From Phycisphaerales bacterium (GTDB lineage: Bacteria; Planctomycetota; Phycisphaerae; Phycisphaerales; UBA1924), in assembly GCA_017642965.1 (NCBI GenBank), contig JAEPOJ010000001.1, forward strand, positions 167,586 to 217,292: DNA of 49,707 bases, read 5' to 3'. A program made the translations under genes and the position numbers. Each line of letters begins with the position of its first letter. The stretch's first letter is position 1. A model generated the notes under the pieces. It was not told where the DNA came from, searched no databases, and was given only the letters and a program-made list of their open reading frames with translations. This document shows positions 7,310-13,080 of the stretch, piece after piece.

Positions 7310-8605
7310 ATGCCGGACCGCCCCCATGTCGTGATCGTCGGCGCCGGGTTCGCCGGGATTGAGTGCGCAAAGTCGCTCAAGGGCTCGGGTGCGCGTGTGA
7401 CGCTGATCGATCGCCAGAACCACCATCTGTTCCAGCCACTCTTGTATCAGGTAGCCACGGCTGCGCTCGCCGCGCCGAGCATCGCCGCCCCGGTGCGCGA
7501 GGTGTTCGCCAAGCGGGACGACGTGCGTGTGCTGATGGACGAGGTCTGTGCCATCGATCCGGAGGCCATGTCGGTCTCGCTCGCCTCCGGGCGGAAACTC
7601 GACGCGGACTACATCGTGGTAGCAGCCGGGCTGCGGGCGATCTACTTCGGACACGACGGATGGAGGAGGCACGCCCCACCGCTCAAGACCGTGGGTGACG
7701 CGATCGAGATCCGCAAACGGTTTGTCTCGGCGTTCGAAGCCGCCGAGCTGCTCGAGCGTGATGCGGACCGGACCCGCGAGCTGACCTTTGTGGTCATCGG
7801 CGCGGGCCCGACCGGCGTGGAGATGGCCGGCGCGTTCGCTGAGCTGAGCCACAAGACGCTCCGTGCTGAGTACCGGCATTTCGATACGAGCGAAGCGCGG
7901 GTGATCCTGATCGAAGGCCAGGATCGCGTGCTCCCGACCTTTCACCCGGATAGCTCTGCTCGCGCGAAGCGTGATCTCGAGCAGCTGGGTGTCGAGATCA
8001 TCCTGAACACCCGCGTCGAGGAGCTCGATGAGCAATGCGTCGCGCTCTCCGATGGCAATCGCATCGAGACCCGCACGATCGTGTGGGCGGCGGGGGTCGC
8101 AGGCGAGCGTATCGGCGCTTCACTAAACGCAGAACGAACCAAGGCGGAAAAGATCGTCGTCGGCGCGGACCTGACCGCCCCCGGGAAGCCCAACATCTTC
8201 GTGGCCGGCGATCTCGCGCACTTCATCGACCCTAAGTCACAGGAGCCCGTCCCCGGGGTCGCGCCCGCGGCGATCCAGATGGGGCGGTATGCCGGGCGCA
8301 CCATCAAACGCGAGATCCGCGCCCCAGGGAACCCACGAGAACCGTTCTGGTATCGCGACAAGGGGGCTTTGGCGACGATCGGGCGGAACCGGGCGGTCGC
8401 GGAGCTGGCAGGACGGCGATTCGGGGGGTACCCGGCATTCCTGCTCTGGGCCGTCGTCCACATCTACTTCCTGATCGGTTACCGAAACAGGATCATGACC
8501 ATGCTCCAGTGGTTCTGGCAGTATGTCCACTTTGATCGGAGCGCCCGGATCATCCCGACACCCGAGCGGGGGTGTGAATCGGGATCCGCCTCAGACTCAG
8601 CGTAA
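7310..8605 (+). CDS. ndh: Type II NADH dehydrogenase (NDH-2), FAD-dependent
   Basis: A single-subunit, non-proton-pumping NADH:quinone oxidoreductase of 431 residues that feeds electrons to the respiratory quinone pool at the inner face of the cytoplasmic membrane. It has an N-terminal FAD-binding dinucleotide fold (HVVIVGAGFAGIECAKSL), the conserved HHLFQPLLYQVATA stretch, a second NAD(P)H-binding fold (VVIGAGPTGVEMAGAFAEL), and the FAD-contacting IFVAGDLAHF. The C-terminal hydrophobic stretch near 380-400 fits a membrane anchor. GGAG 5 nt before the ATG sets the start, and this site may be masked by a hairpin. Its 3' end overlaps the convergent rtcR gene by 9 bp with no terminator between. 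Confidence 0.93.
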   Translation: MPDRPHVVIVGAGFAGIECAKSLKGSGARVTLIDRQNHHLFQPLLYQVATAALAAPSIAAPVREVFAKRDDVRVLMDEVCAIDPEAMSVSLASGRKLDADYIVVAAGLRAIYFGHDGWRRHAPPLKTVGDAIEIRKRFVSAFEAAELLERDADRTRELTFVVIGAGPTGVEMAGAFAELSHKTLRAEYRHFDTSEARVILIEGQDRVLPTFHPDSSARAKRDLEQLGVEIILNTRVEELDEQCVALSDGNRIETRTIVWAAGVAGERIGASLNAERTKAEKIVVGADLTAPGKPNIFVAGDLAHFIDPKSQEPVPGVAPAAIQMGRYAGRTIKREIRAPGNPREPFWYRDKGALATIGRNRAVAELAGRRFGGYPAFLLWAVVHIYFLIGYRNRIMTMLQWFWQYVHFDRSARIIPTPERGCESGSASDSA

Positions 8606-10195
8606 GTCAGACCAGCTGAGCCCGAACCTGGCGAGGTACTTGCGGATCCGGTCGGAGTCGTTGGTGCTGGATCGCTTTGACCGCGATGCCGCGAACAGGG
8701 TTCTCCCTGCTTCCGAGAGTGAACCGCACTCCCTGCACACCCCGATGACCGCGTCGAGCTGGATCCGATCGAAGAGATCGATCTCGCTGACTTGCTCACG
8801 ACGCATCACGCCGGACAGGTTCGGGAAGTCGTTGCTCTCGGCGCACGCCCACGCGTGCTCGAGGCGGCGCTGCTCTTCCTCCACCACCTCTCGGGTGATG
8901 CGTCCGCCCGGGGCGAGGGTCGCCATCCGGGTGAGAGCGGCGTTGAGGTCGCGGAAGTTGCCGCTCCATAGTGAGCTTGGTTCGGTCGCGAACGCGAGAA
9001 AGTCCTCGCGGGCTTCCGAGTTGAAGCGGACCATGTGCCCGCGTTCACGCGTAAAGCGATCGAGCTCGAAATCCACGTTGGGCTCGATGTCCTCGACCCG
9101 ATCCCGCAGCGCGGGGAGTTCGAAGCTCCAGAGATTGATGCGTGCCAGCAGATCCTCACGGAATGTGCCGTCGCGGACGCACTCGCGCAGGTCGCGGTTC
9201 GTACCCGCGATTAGCTGGAACGCGCTCTGCACATCGCTGTCCGCCCCGAGCGGCATAAACCGCTGCTCCTCGATCGCGCGCAGGAGCATCGCCTGCTCGT
9301 CGAGCCCCAGCTCACCGATCTCATCGAGGAAGAGCAGGCCTCCGTCGGCTTGGCGCAGCAGCCCTGGGCGATCGCTCGCGGCCCCGGTGAACGCGCCCTT
9401 CTTGTGTCCGAAGAGCGTGGACATCGCGCTGTCGCCCCGCAGCGTGGCGCAGTTGACCACCACGAGCGATCCCTCGACCAGTCTTCGGTGGCGGCGGAGT
9501 TCGAAGATCCGCCCCGCGAGCTTGGACTTGCCCGCGCCCGTAGGCCCCGTGAGGAGGATCGGATCGCTGGTGCGCACCGCGACGTGTTCAACGCGTTCGA
9601 TGAGGCGGTTGAACTTTGCGTTGCGTGTCTCGATCCCGTCCTTAAGCGAGGCCACAGCGTCGTCGTGCTCGCGCTGAAAACGCGACGCGAGCTGATCGTA
9701 CTTGCTCAGATCCAGATCAATGATGCTCCGCAGGCCGGGGCCGTCCTTGGCGCGCCGGGGCGGCGAGGTCTGGATCAGGCGTGCGGGGAAGTATCCCGAC
9801 TCGGTGAGCAGGAAGTTGCAGATCTGCACCACGTGGGTGCCCGTCGTGATGTGGACCAGGTAATCCTCGCGATCGGTATCGAACGGGTACGCACGCGCGA
9901 AGTCGTGGAGCTTGGCGAAGACCTCGTCGAAGTCCCATGGGTCACGCATCGCCATCGTGTGCTGGACGACCTTGGTCTCGGGTGAAACCGACGCGATGTC
10001 CTCGATCACCTGCTCCGCGAGTGAGTTCGCACGGCGGTCATGGATCAACTCGAGTCGATCGACAATGAAATCCTCGTGCTGGCACAGGGACACCGTCGGT
10101 CGCCACCGCTCCCACCGCTTGGGCCCCTTGCCGGTGTCGAGTGTGGTACCGAGCAGGCCGAGGACGACGGTTGGCTTTGGATCCGATCCGGGCAT
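8597..10195 (-). CDS. rtcR: RtcR, sigma-54 activator of RNA repair with CARF sensor
   Basis: A protein of 532 residues. Residues 1-185 form the CARF-like regulatory domain of RtcR: RWRPTVSLCQHEDFIVDRLEL, SVSPETKVV, PWDFDEVFAKLHDFARAY, DYLVHITTGTHVVQICNFLL, then ARLIQTSPPR. The AAA+ domain has Walker A GPTGAGKS (217-224), the sigma-54 loop GAFTGA (267-272) and Walker B LLFLDE (287-292). A Fis-like HTH ends the protein. In the family, RNA ends bearing 2',3'-cyclic phosphate or related tRNA fragments relieve CARF inhibition, and the protein then opens the promoter of the rtc operon. The ATG ending at 10195 fits the family start; an ATG at 10219 would add 8 residues. It is divergent from a sigma-54 promoter at 10311. 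Confidence 0.96.
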   Translation of the reverse strand: MPGSDPKPTVVLGLLGTTLDTGKGPKRWERWRPTVSLCQHEDFIVDRLELIHDRRANSLAEQVIEDIASVSPETKVVQHTMAMRDPWDFDEVFAKLHDFARAYPFDTDREDYLVHITTGTHVVQICNFLLTESGYFPARLIQTSPPRRAKDGPGLRSIIDLDLSKYDQLASRFQREHDDAVASLKDGIETRNAKFNRLIERVEHVAVRTSDPILLTGPTGAGKSKLAGRIFELRRHRRLVEGSLVVVNCATLRGDSAMSTLFGHKKGAFTGAASDRPGLLRQADGGLLFLDEIGELGLDEQAMLLRAIEEQRFMPLGADSDVQSAFQLIAGTNRDLRECVRDGTFREDLLARINLWSFELPALRDRVEDIEPNVDFELDRFTRERGHMVRFNSEAREDFLAFATEPSSLWSGNFRDLNAALTRMATLAPGGRITREVVEEEQRRLEHAWACAESNDFPNLSGVMRREQVSEIDLFDRIQLDAVIGVCRECGSLSEAGRTLFAASRSKRSSTNDSDRIRKYLARFGLSWSDLR

Positions 10196-10240
10196 ACACG
10201 AGTATTTCGGATCAATCACGATAATTCTATATCGATGAAT

Positions 10241-10265
10241 ATCAAATATGCAGTCGGCATTTGAT
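10241..10265. promoter_or_regulatory. Inverted repeat, candidate RtcR binding site
   Basis: ATCAAAT (10241-10247) and ATTTGAT (10259-10265) are perfect inverted arms, with inner GC/GC matching as well. The site lies between the rtcR start and the sigma-54 promoter, its right edge 46 bp from the -24 element. An adjacent AT-rich stretch (10222-10240) may hold another half-site. Confidence 0.45.
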
Positions 10266-10310
10266 CGGGTTAGTCACGTTTGTAGCCCAGAATCAATGCC
10301 TTTGTCAGTT

Positions 10311-10326
10311 TGGCACGCGGCATGCA
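10311..10326 (+). promoter_or_regulatory. Sigma-54 promoter of the rtc operon
   Basis: TGGCACGCGGCATGCA matches TGGCACG-N4-TTGCA except A for the first T of the -12 element. The predicted start is near 10337. It points at the tRNA-like elements, slipin, tRNA cluster and rtcBA, and is divergent from rtcR, the arrangement known from enterobacterial rtc operons. Confidence 0.8.
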
Positions 10327-10404
10327 TTGTCTCCTCATGACTCATGGGAGTCGCCTCTTTGACAATCGGGATTGCATGATCGATCAGACCGCACACAAGG
10401 CTGT

Positions 10405-10453
10405 GCCGGGGGGAGGGAGAGCACCTCCCCCCGGCTGGGGTTCGATTCCCCAG
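10405..10453 (+). ncRNA. Long hairpin joined to a tRNA-like T-arm
   Basis: GCCGGGGGGAGG (10405-10416) pairs perfectly over 12 bp with CCTCCCCCCGGC (10424-10435), enclosing the 7-nt loop GAGAGCA. Immediately after it, CTGGGG-TTCGATT-CCCCAG forms a stem with a canonical TTCGATT T-loop. I found no D-arm or anticodon arm and no matching acceptor strand. It looks like a tRNA-mimic minihelix in the 5' leader of the rtc transcript. Its function is unknown; a RtcR ligand source, decoy or processing signal is possible. Confidence 0.55.
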
Positions 10454-10544
10454 TCGTTCTTTCGCTCGAGTTGCCGTCCGGCGGCACGCACCCATTTGGG
10501 CACGCGTGTCCCGCGACACGGGTTCTACCGGTTGCTTGGAGCGT

Positions 10545-10617
10545 GTTGCATTAGCTCAATAGGTAGAGCACTTGGCTGATGACCAAGGTGTTGGGAGTTC
10601 GACTCTCCCATGCAAAC
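10545..10617 (+). tRNA. tRNA-Ile(GAT)-like gene in the rtc leader
   Basis: A full cloverleaf can be drawn: acceptor GTTGCAT/ATGCAAA (pair 1:72 is G-A, otherwise six pairs), T8 A9, D-arm GCTC-AATAGGTA-GAGC, anticodon arm CTTGG-CTGATGA-CCAAG giving anticodon GAT, variable GTGTT, and T-arm GGGAG-TTCGACT-CTCCC. The terminal mismatch, the unusual C73 and the ACA that follows suggest it is not an ordinary, efficiently charged tRNA-Ile. It sits downstream of the sigma-54 promoter and upstream of the slipin. It may be a tRNA-like RNA rather than a translation tRNA. Confidence 0.65.
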
Positions 10618-10624
10618 ACAGGTA

Positions 10625-10671
10625 AGGGCTTTCCTCCCTCGGGGTTCGAATCCCCACCAGTAAGAAACTGG
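10625..10671 (+). ncRNA. Partial tRNA-like element: anticodon-like hairpin plus T-arm
   Basis: AGGG-CTTTCCT-CCCT forms an anticodon-like hairpin (loop reading TTC at the anticodon position). It is followed by GGGG-TTCGAAT-CCCC, a canonical T-arm, then the hairpin CCAGT-AAGAA-ACTGG. No D-arm or acceptor stem is present. It starts within 10 bases of the end of the tRNA-Ile-like element. It resembles a tRNA 3' half and is the third T-loop in 230 bases. Confidence 0.45.
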
Positions 10672-10981
10672 CAAACGCAGTGAGTCGAGGGCGAACTGAT
10701 CGCACAACCACACCCGACGCGTGGATGCGGATCGCACCGCGAGACGCACCGCACGATCGGAGCCGGCGACGAAGCCAGCGGCACGGCGGATACCGGCGCT
10801 TCAAACCGGGTCATCGCACAGACCGGCGCAGTGATCGCGCCCCTTCGGGGATCGCGTGAGCTGCGTCAGGCGAGTCAATGACCCGGCGCGAACCGCCTCA
10901 AACCGTGCCCCGCTGATGGATCGGGTGGGCGTGCGTGAAGACGCGTTCGGCTCGCATTTATGTCAATCATGCAATCCCGGT

Positions 10982-10997
10982 TGACAACGAGTTGTCA
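10982..10997. repeat. TGACAAC-GA-GTTGTCA palindrome before the slipin
   Basis: A perfect 7-bp inverted repeat with a 2-bp centre, about 50 bp before the slipin ATG. It could be an operator or, since the loop is too short for RNA, a DNA site. TTGACA within it resembles a -35 box, but no good -10 follows. Confidence 0.35.
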
Positions 10998-11047
10998 TTG
11001 TTGTCCACGCATCTCATGCACACGAGCCCAACGAAAGGAGCAACGCC

Positions 11048-12169
11048 ATGAGGAAGACTGTACGAATCCGTAAGCACGAACTCGGGTTGTGGTTCCGCCA
11101 CGGCGAACTGCACACCGTTCTCGAATCCGGCAAGCACGCGATCTGGGCGCTCAGCGCCAAGACCAACACGATCGAGATCGTGGATATGCTCTCGCCTCGG
11201 TTTCGTCACGAGCAGCTCAAGGCGCTCGTGCGAGACGAACGACTCGCATCGCGATTGAGCGTCATCGACCTCAAGGACACCGAGCGGGCGCTCGTGTGGG
11301 TTGACGGTCGTCTCGACGCGATCCTCGCATCGGGTATCCACGCGTACTGGAATCAGAACGCGTCGATCGAGATCGAGCGCTACGACGTCAACGATGTCCG
11401 CTTCGTGCACCCAAAGCTCGAAACCATCCTCAGCTTCCCCGGCGGCGTGCAGCACTTCAACGGGGTTCGCGTGGATGCCAGCGAGCGGGTCATGCTCTTC
11501 CGTGATGGCGAGCTGATCGATCAGCTTGGTGCCGGGCACTACGTGTACTGGCGCGGCGGGCCTTCGATCACCTGGAAGTCCGTCGATCTGCGTGAGCAGG
11601 TCGAGGACATCCAGGGCCAGGAGATCATGACGGCCGACAAGGTGACCCTCCGGGTGAACCTGCTCCTGACGCACCGGGTCACCGATGCGGTCAGGGCCGT
11701 CACCGAGGTCCTGGACTGGAGGCAGACGCTGTATCGTGAGGCGCAGCTCGAGCTGCGATCCGCTATCGGCGGGCGCACGCTCGAGAAGCTGCTCGCGGAC
11801 AAGGACGAGCTGGGTGCGGAGATCAAGAACCGACTCACGGCGCGAGCCGCGGAGTTCGGGGTTTCGGTCTCCGGCGTGGGTCTTCGCGACATCATCCTCC
11901 CGGGTGATATGAAGTCGATCCTCAACCAGGTCATCGTCGCGGAGAAGCAGGCCCAGGCCAACCTGATCCGCCGTCGAGAGGAGACCGCGGCCGCACGCAG
12001 CCAGGCGAACACGGCCAAGCTCCTGGAGCAGAACCCCGTGCTCGCACGGATGAAGGAACTCGAAGCGTTGCAGGACATACTGCGAGGCACCGACGCAACC
12101 TTCATCCTGGGGGCGGGCGACCTGAGCGAGCAGATCGGGCAACTGATGGCTCGCCAGTCGGCCAAGTAA
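11048..12169 (+). CDS. Slipin (SPFH/band-7) protein of the rtc operon
   Basis: A 373-residue slipin. The SPFH core spans about 170-300 (ITWKSVDLREQVEDIQGQEIMTAD, then LLLTHRVTDAVRAV and LRSAIGGRTLEKLLADKDEL), followed by a Lys/Gln/Arg-rich helix (295-325) and a short C-terminal segment. There is no N-terminal membrane hairpin. Instead three related 24-residue units with the pattern ER-x-L-x5-DGxL-x4-LxxGxHxYW lie at 10-33, 78-101 and 145-168. AAAGGAG 8 nt before the ATG sets the start. Slipins are recurrent partners of RtcR-controlled RNA-repair operons, where their role is not settled; oligomerisation or a link to membranes or protein quality control is possible. A hairpin terminator and the tRNA cluster follow. 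Confidence 0.9.
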   Translation: MRKTVRIRKHELGLWFRHGELHTVLESGKHAIWALSAKTNTIEIVDMLSPRFRHEQLKALVRDERLASRLSVIDLKDTERALVWVDGRLDAILASGIHAYWNQNASIEIERYDVNDVRFVHPKLETILSFPGGVQHFNGVRVDASERVMLFRDGELIDQLGAGHYVYWRGGPSITWKSVDLREQVEDIQGQEIMTADKVTLRVNLLLTHRVTDAVRAVTEVLDWRQTLYREAQLELRSAIGGRTLEKLLADKDELGAEIKNRLTARAAEFGVSVSGVGLRDIILPGDMKSILNQVIVAEKQAQANLIRRREETAAARSQANTAKLLEQNPVLARMKELEALQDILRGTDATFILGAGDLSEQIGQLMARQSAK

Positions 12170-12181
12170 CTCTTTCCACAC

Positions 12182-12213
12182 GCGTCCCGCATCTGTTCGG
12201 GCGGGGCGCTTTT
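12182..12213 (+). terminator. Terminator-like hairpin between slipin and tRNA cluster
   Basis: GCGTCCCGC (12182-12190) pairs over 9 bp, one G-T, with GCGGGGCGC (12201-12209) and is followed by TTTT. It is an intrinsic terminator or an attenuator, since the tRNAs and rtcBA lie downstream on the same strand. It may also mark the 5' processing boundary of the first tRNA, which begins 5 bases later. Confidence 0.65.
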
Positions 12214-12217
12214 CATC

Positions 12218-12290
12218 CCGGAGGTAGCTCAGCTGGTAGAGCATGCGTCTCATACGCGCAGCGTCGCAGGTTCGAGCCCTGCCCTCCGGA
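12218..12290 (+). tRNA. tRNA-Met(CAT)
   Basis: The cloverleaf has acceptor CCGGAGG/CCTCCGG (7 pairs), D-arm GCTC-GAGC, anticodon arm TGCGT-CTCATAC-GCGCA with anticodon CAT, T-arm GCAGG-TTCGAGC-CCTGC, and A73. CCA is not encoded. The anticodon arm is close to elongator Met tRNAs; a CAT-bearing tRNA-Ile2 cannot be excluded. It is the first of five tRNA genes placed head to tail. Confidence 0.9.
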
Positions 12291-12297
12291 TTCACGA

Positions 12298-12371
12298 CTG
12301 GATGTAGCTCAGCTTGGCAGAGCGTGTGCCTTGGGTGCACAAAGTCGCGGGTTCGAATCCTGCCATCCAGA
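12298..12371 (+). tRNA. tRNA-Pro(TGG)
   Basis: Acceptor CTGGATG/CATCCAG is perfect. The D-arm is GCTC-GAGC, the anticodon arm TGTGC-CTTGGGT-GCACA with anticodon TGG, the T-arm GCGGG-TTCGAAT-CCTGC (one G-T), and the discriminator A73. CCA is not encoded. It begins 7 bp after tRNA-Met. Confidence 0.92.
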
Positions 12372-12381
12372 TTCAGTTTGA

Positions 12382-12456
12382 TGCCCCGTAGCTCAGCGGA
12401 ACCAGAGTGCCGTACTACGAATGCGGAGGTCGTGGGTTCGAATCCCACCGGGGCGG
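12382..12456 (+). tRNA. tRNA-Arg(ACG)
   Basis: Acceptor TGCCCCG/CGGGGCG (1:72 is T-G), D-arm GCTC-GAGT, anticodon arm CCGTA-CTACGAA-TGCGG with anticodon ACG (normally edited to ICG), T-arm GTGGG-TTCGAAT-CCCAC, G73. CCA is not encoded. The weak first pair is unusual but acceptable. Confidence 0.9.
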
Positions 12457-12473
12457 TTGAAAGGAAGACAGAA

Positions 12474-12547
12474 GGCTCCGTAGCCCAACTGGCAGAGGCG
12501 GTGGTCTCAGAAACCACACAGTGCTGGTTCGAATCCAGCCGGAGTCA
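12474..12547 (+). tRNA. tRNA-Leu(CAG)-like, with short variable arm
   Basis: Acceptor GGCTCCG/CGGAGTC (one G-T), a D-arm with a 3-bp GCC/GGC stem, anticodon arm GTGGT-CTCAGAA-ACCAC with anticodon CAG, T-arm GCTGG-TTCGAAT-CCAGC, A73. The anticodon specifies Leu, yet the variable region is only ACAGT (5 nt). Bacterial tRNA-Leu normally has a long class II variable arm, so charging by LeuRS is doubtful. It may be a specialised or decoy tRNA of the repair operon. Confidence 0.75.
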
Positions 12548-12552
12548 TTGAT

Positions 12553-12627
12553 GGTGAATGTAGCTCAACCGGTTAGAGCACTCGGGTGTGATCCGAGAGG
12601 TTACGGGTTCGACCCCCGTCGTTCACC
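12553..12627 (+). tRNA. tRNA-His(GTG)
   Basis: G-1 (12553) precedes acceptor GTGAATG/CGTTCAC (one T-G). The anticodon arm is CTCGG-GTGTGAT-CCGAG with anticodon GTG and the T-arm ACGGG-TTCGACC-CCCGT. C73 opposite G-1 is the histidine identity pair. CCA is not encoded. Confidence 0.92.
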
Positions 12628-12634
12628 CTTGAAA

Positions 12635-12647
12635 GGAGCATGAGATG
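12635..12647 (+). promoter_or_regulatory. Orphan Shine-Dalgarno plus ATG after the tRNA cluster
   Basis: GGAG at 12635-12638 is followed after 6 nt by ATG (12645-12647), spacing as good as for the slipin. The frame it opens has only about 32 codons and runs antisense to the gene at 12655-13050. Joining this site directly to the rtcB start would give a normal ribosome-binding site, which suggests that it originally served rtcB. Confidence 0.45.
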
Positions 12648-12654
12648 ATTCGAC

Positions 12655-13050
12655 TTATCTGCGAAACGGCTTGGCAACGATCTGCCATCCATCCTCATAC
12701 ACCACATAGCCAGGGCAATCCGTCGAGACTTGATCAATGACCACGCCATACTCTCGGAGGATTTCAACCATGGCACGCACGCGCTTGATCGGCTCTTTCG
12801 CACGCGGATGGAACCATGAAAGCGCTCGCTCGTTGCCATCGTATTTGAGTTCGGGTGGTGACTTGAGATGCATCTTGAGCCACGAGAGGTGGCGTTCAAG
12901 TTCTTCCATGTGATACGGGGCAACCTCGTTGAACTCGCGCAGCGCATTGACAGCCATAAAAACACCCGTCGGGCGATGAGAATACGCGTCCTGCACGCGG
13001 GTCTGAAACCGGATATAGGTTACCTTTGATTCCTGCTCGCGCATCGTCAT
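12655..13050 (-). CDS. Conserved small protein of unknown function, antisense in the rtc locus
   Basis: A protein of 131 residues: TYIRFQTRVQDAYSHRPTGVF near the start, a central WLKMHLKSPPEL region, SWFHPRAKEPIKRVRAMVEIL, and a C-terminal PGYVVYEDGWQIVAKPF. This resembles a small bacterial family of unknown function that I recognise by its (Y/L)RF start, TGVF, and PG-VYED ending. I chose the ATG ending at 13050 because GGAG lies 6 nt upstream; a GTG ending at 13077 is possible. It is transcribed against the operon, divergent from rtcB by 30 bp, and ends 28 bp from tRNA-His. Nothing links it directly to RNA repair. Confidence 0.75.
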   Translation of the reverse strand: MTMREQESKVTYIRFQTRVQDAYSHRPTGVFMAVNALREFNEVAPYHMEELERHLSWLKMHLKSPPELKYDGNERALSWFHPRAKEPIKRVRAMVEILREYGVVIDQVSTDCPGYVVYEDGWQIVAKPFRR

Positions 13051-13080
13051 GCCGGGCTCCAGTACAGAAATGAGCACATT

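Larger units (their letters stand above)
10220..11047 (+). other. Non-coding leader region of the RNA-repair operon
   Basis: 828 bp between rtcR and the slipin gene. From left to right it holds a candidate RtcR site (10241-10265), a sigma-54 promoter (10311), a long hairpin plus T-arm (10405-10453), small hairpins (for example CGTGTC-CCGC-GACACG, 10505-10520), a tRNA-Ile-like element (10545-10617), a second T-arm element (10625-10671), a G/C-rich structured stretch including a CCCC-TTC-GGGG hairpin near 10840, and a TGACAAC palindrome (10982-10997). I find no protein-coding frame. The region is probably transcribed as structured RNA. Confidence 0.65.

Noticed and set aside
10981..11010. TTGACA at 10981 as a -35 box for a slipin promoter
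   Set aside because: No acceptable -10 lies 16-18 bp downstream. The sequence is part of a TGACAAC palindrome.
10967..12517. Minus-strand open frame of 516 codons across the slipin and tRNA genes
   Set aside because: It overlaps a recognisable slipin and three well-formed tRNA genes on the other strand.
12645..12743. Short open frame of about 32 codons after the orphan Shine-Dalgarno
   Set aside because: It runs antisense to a better supported gene, has no coding character, and stops early.
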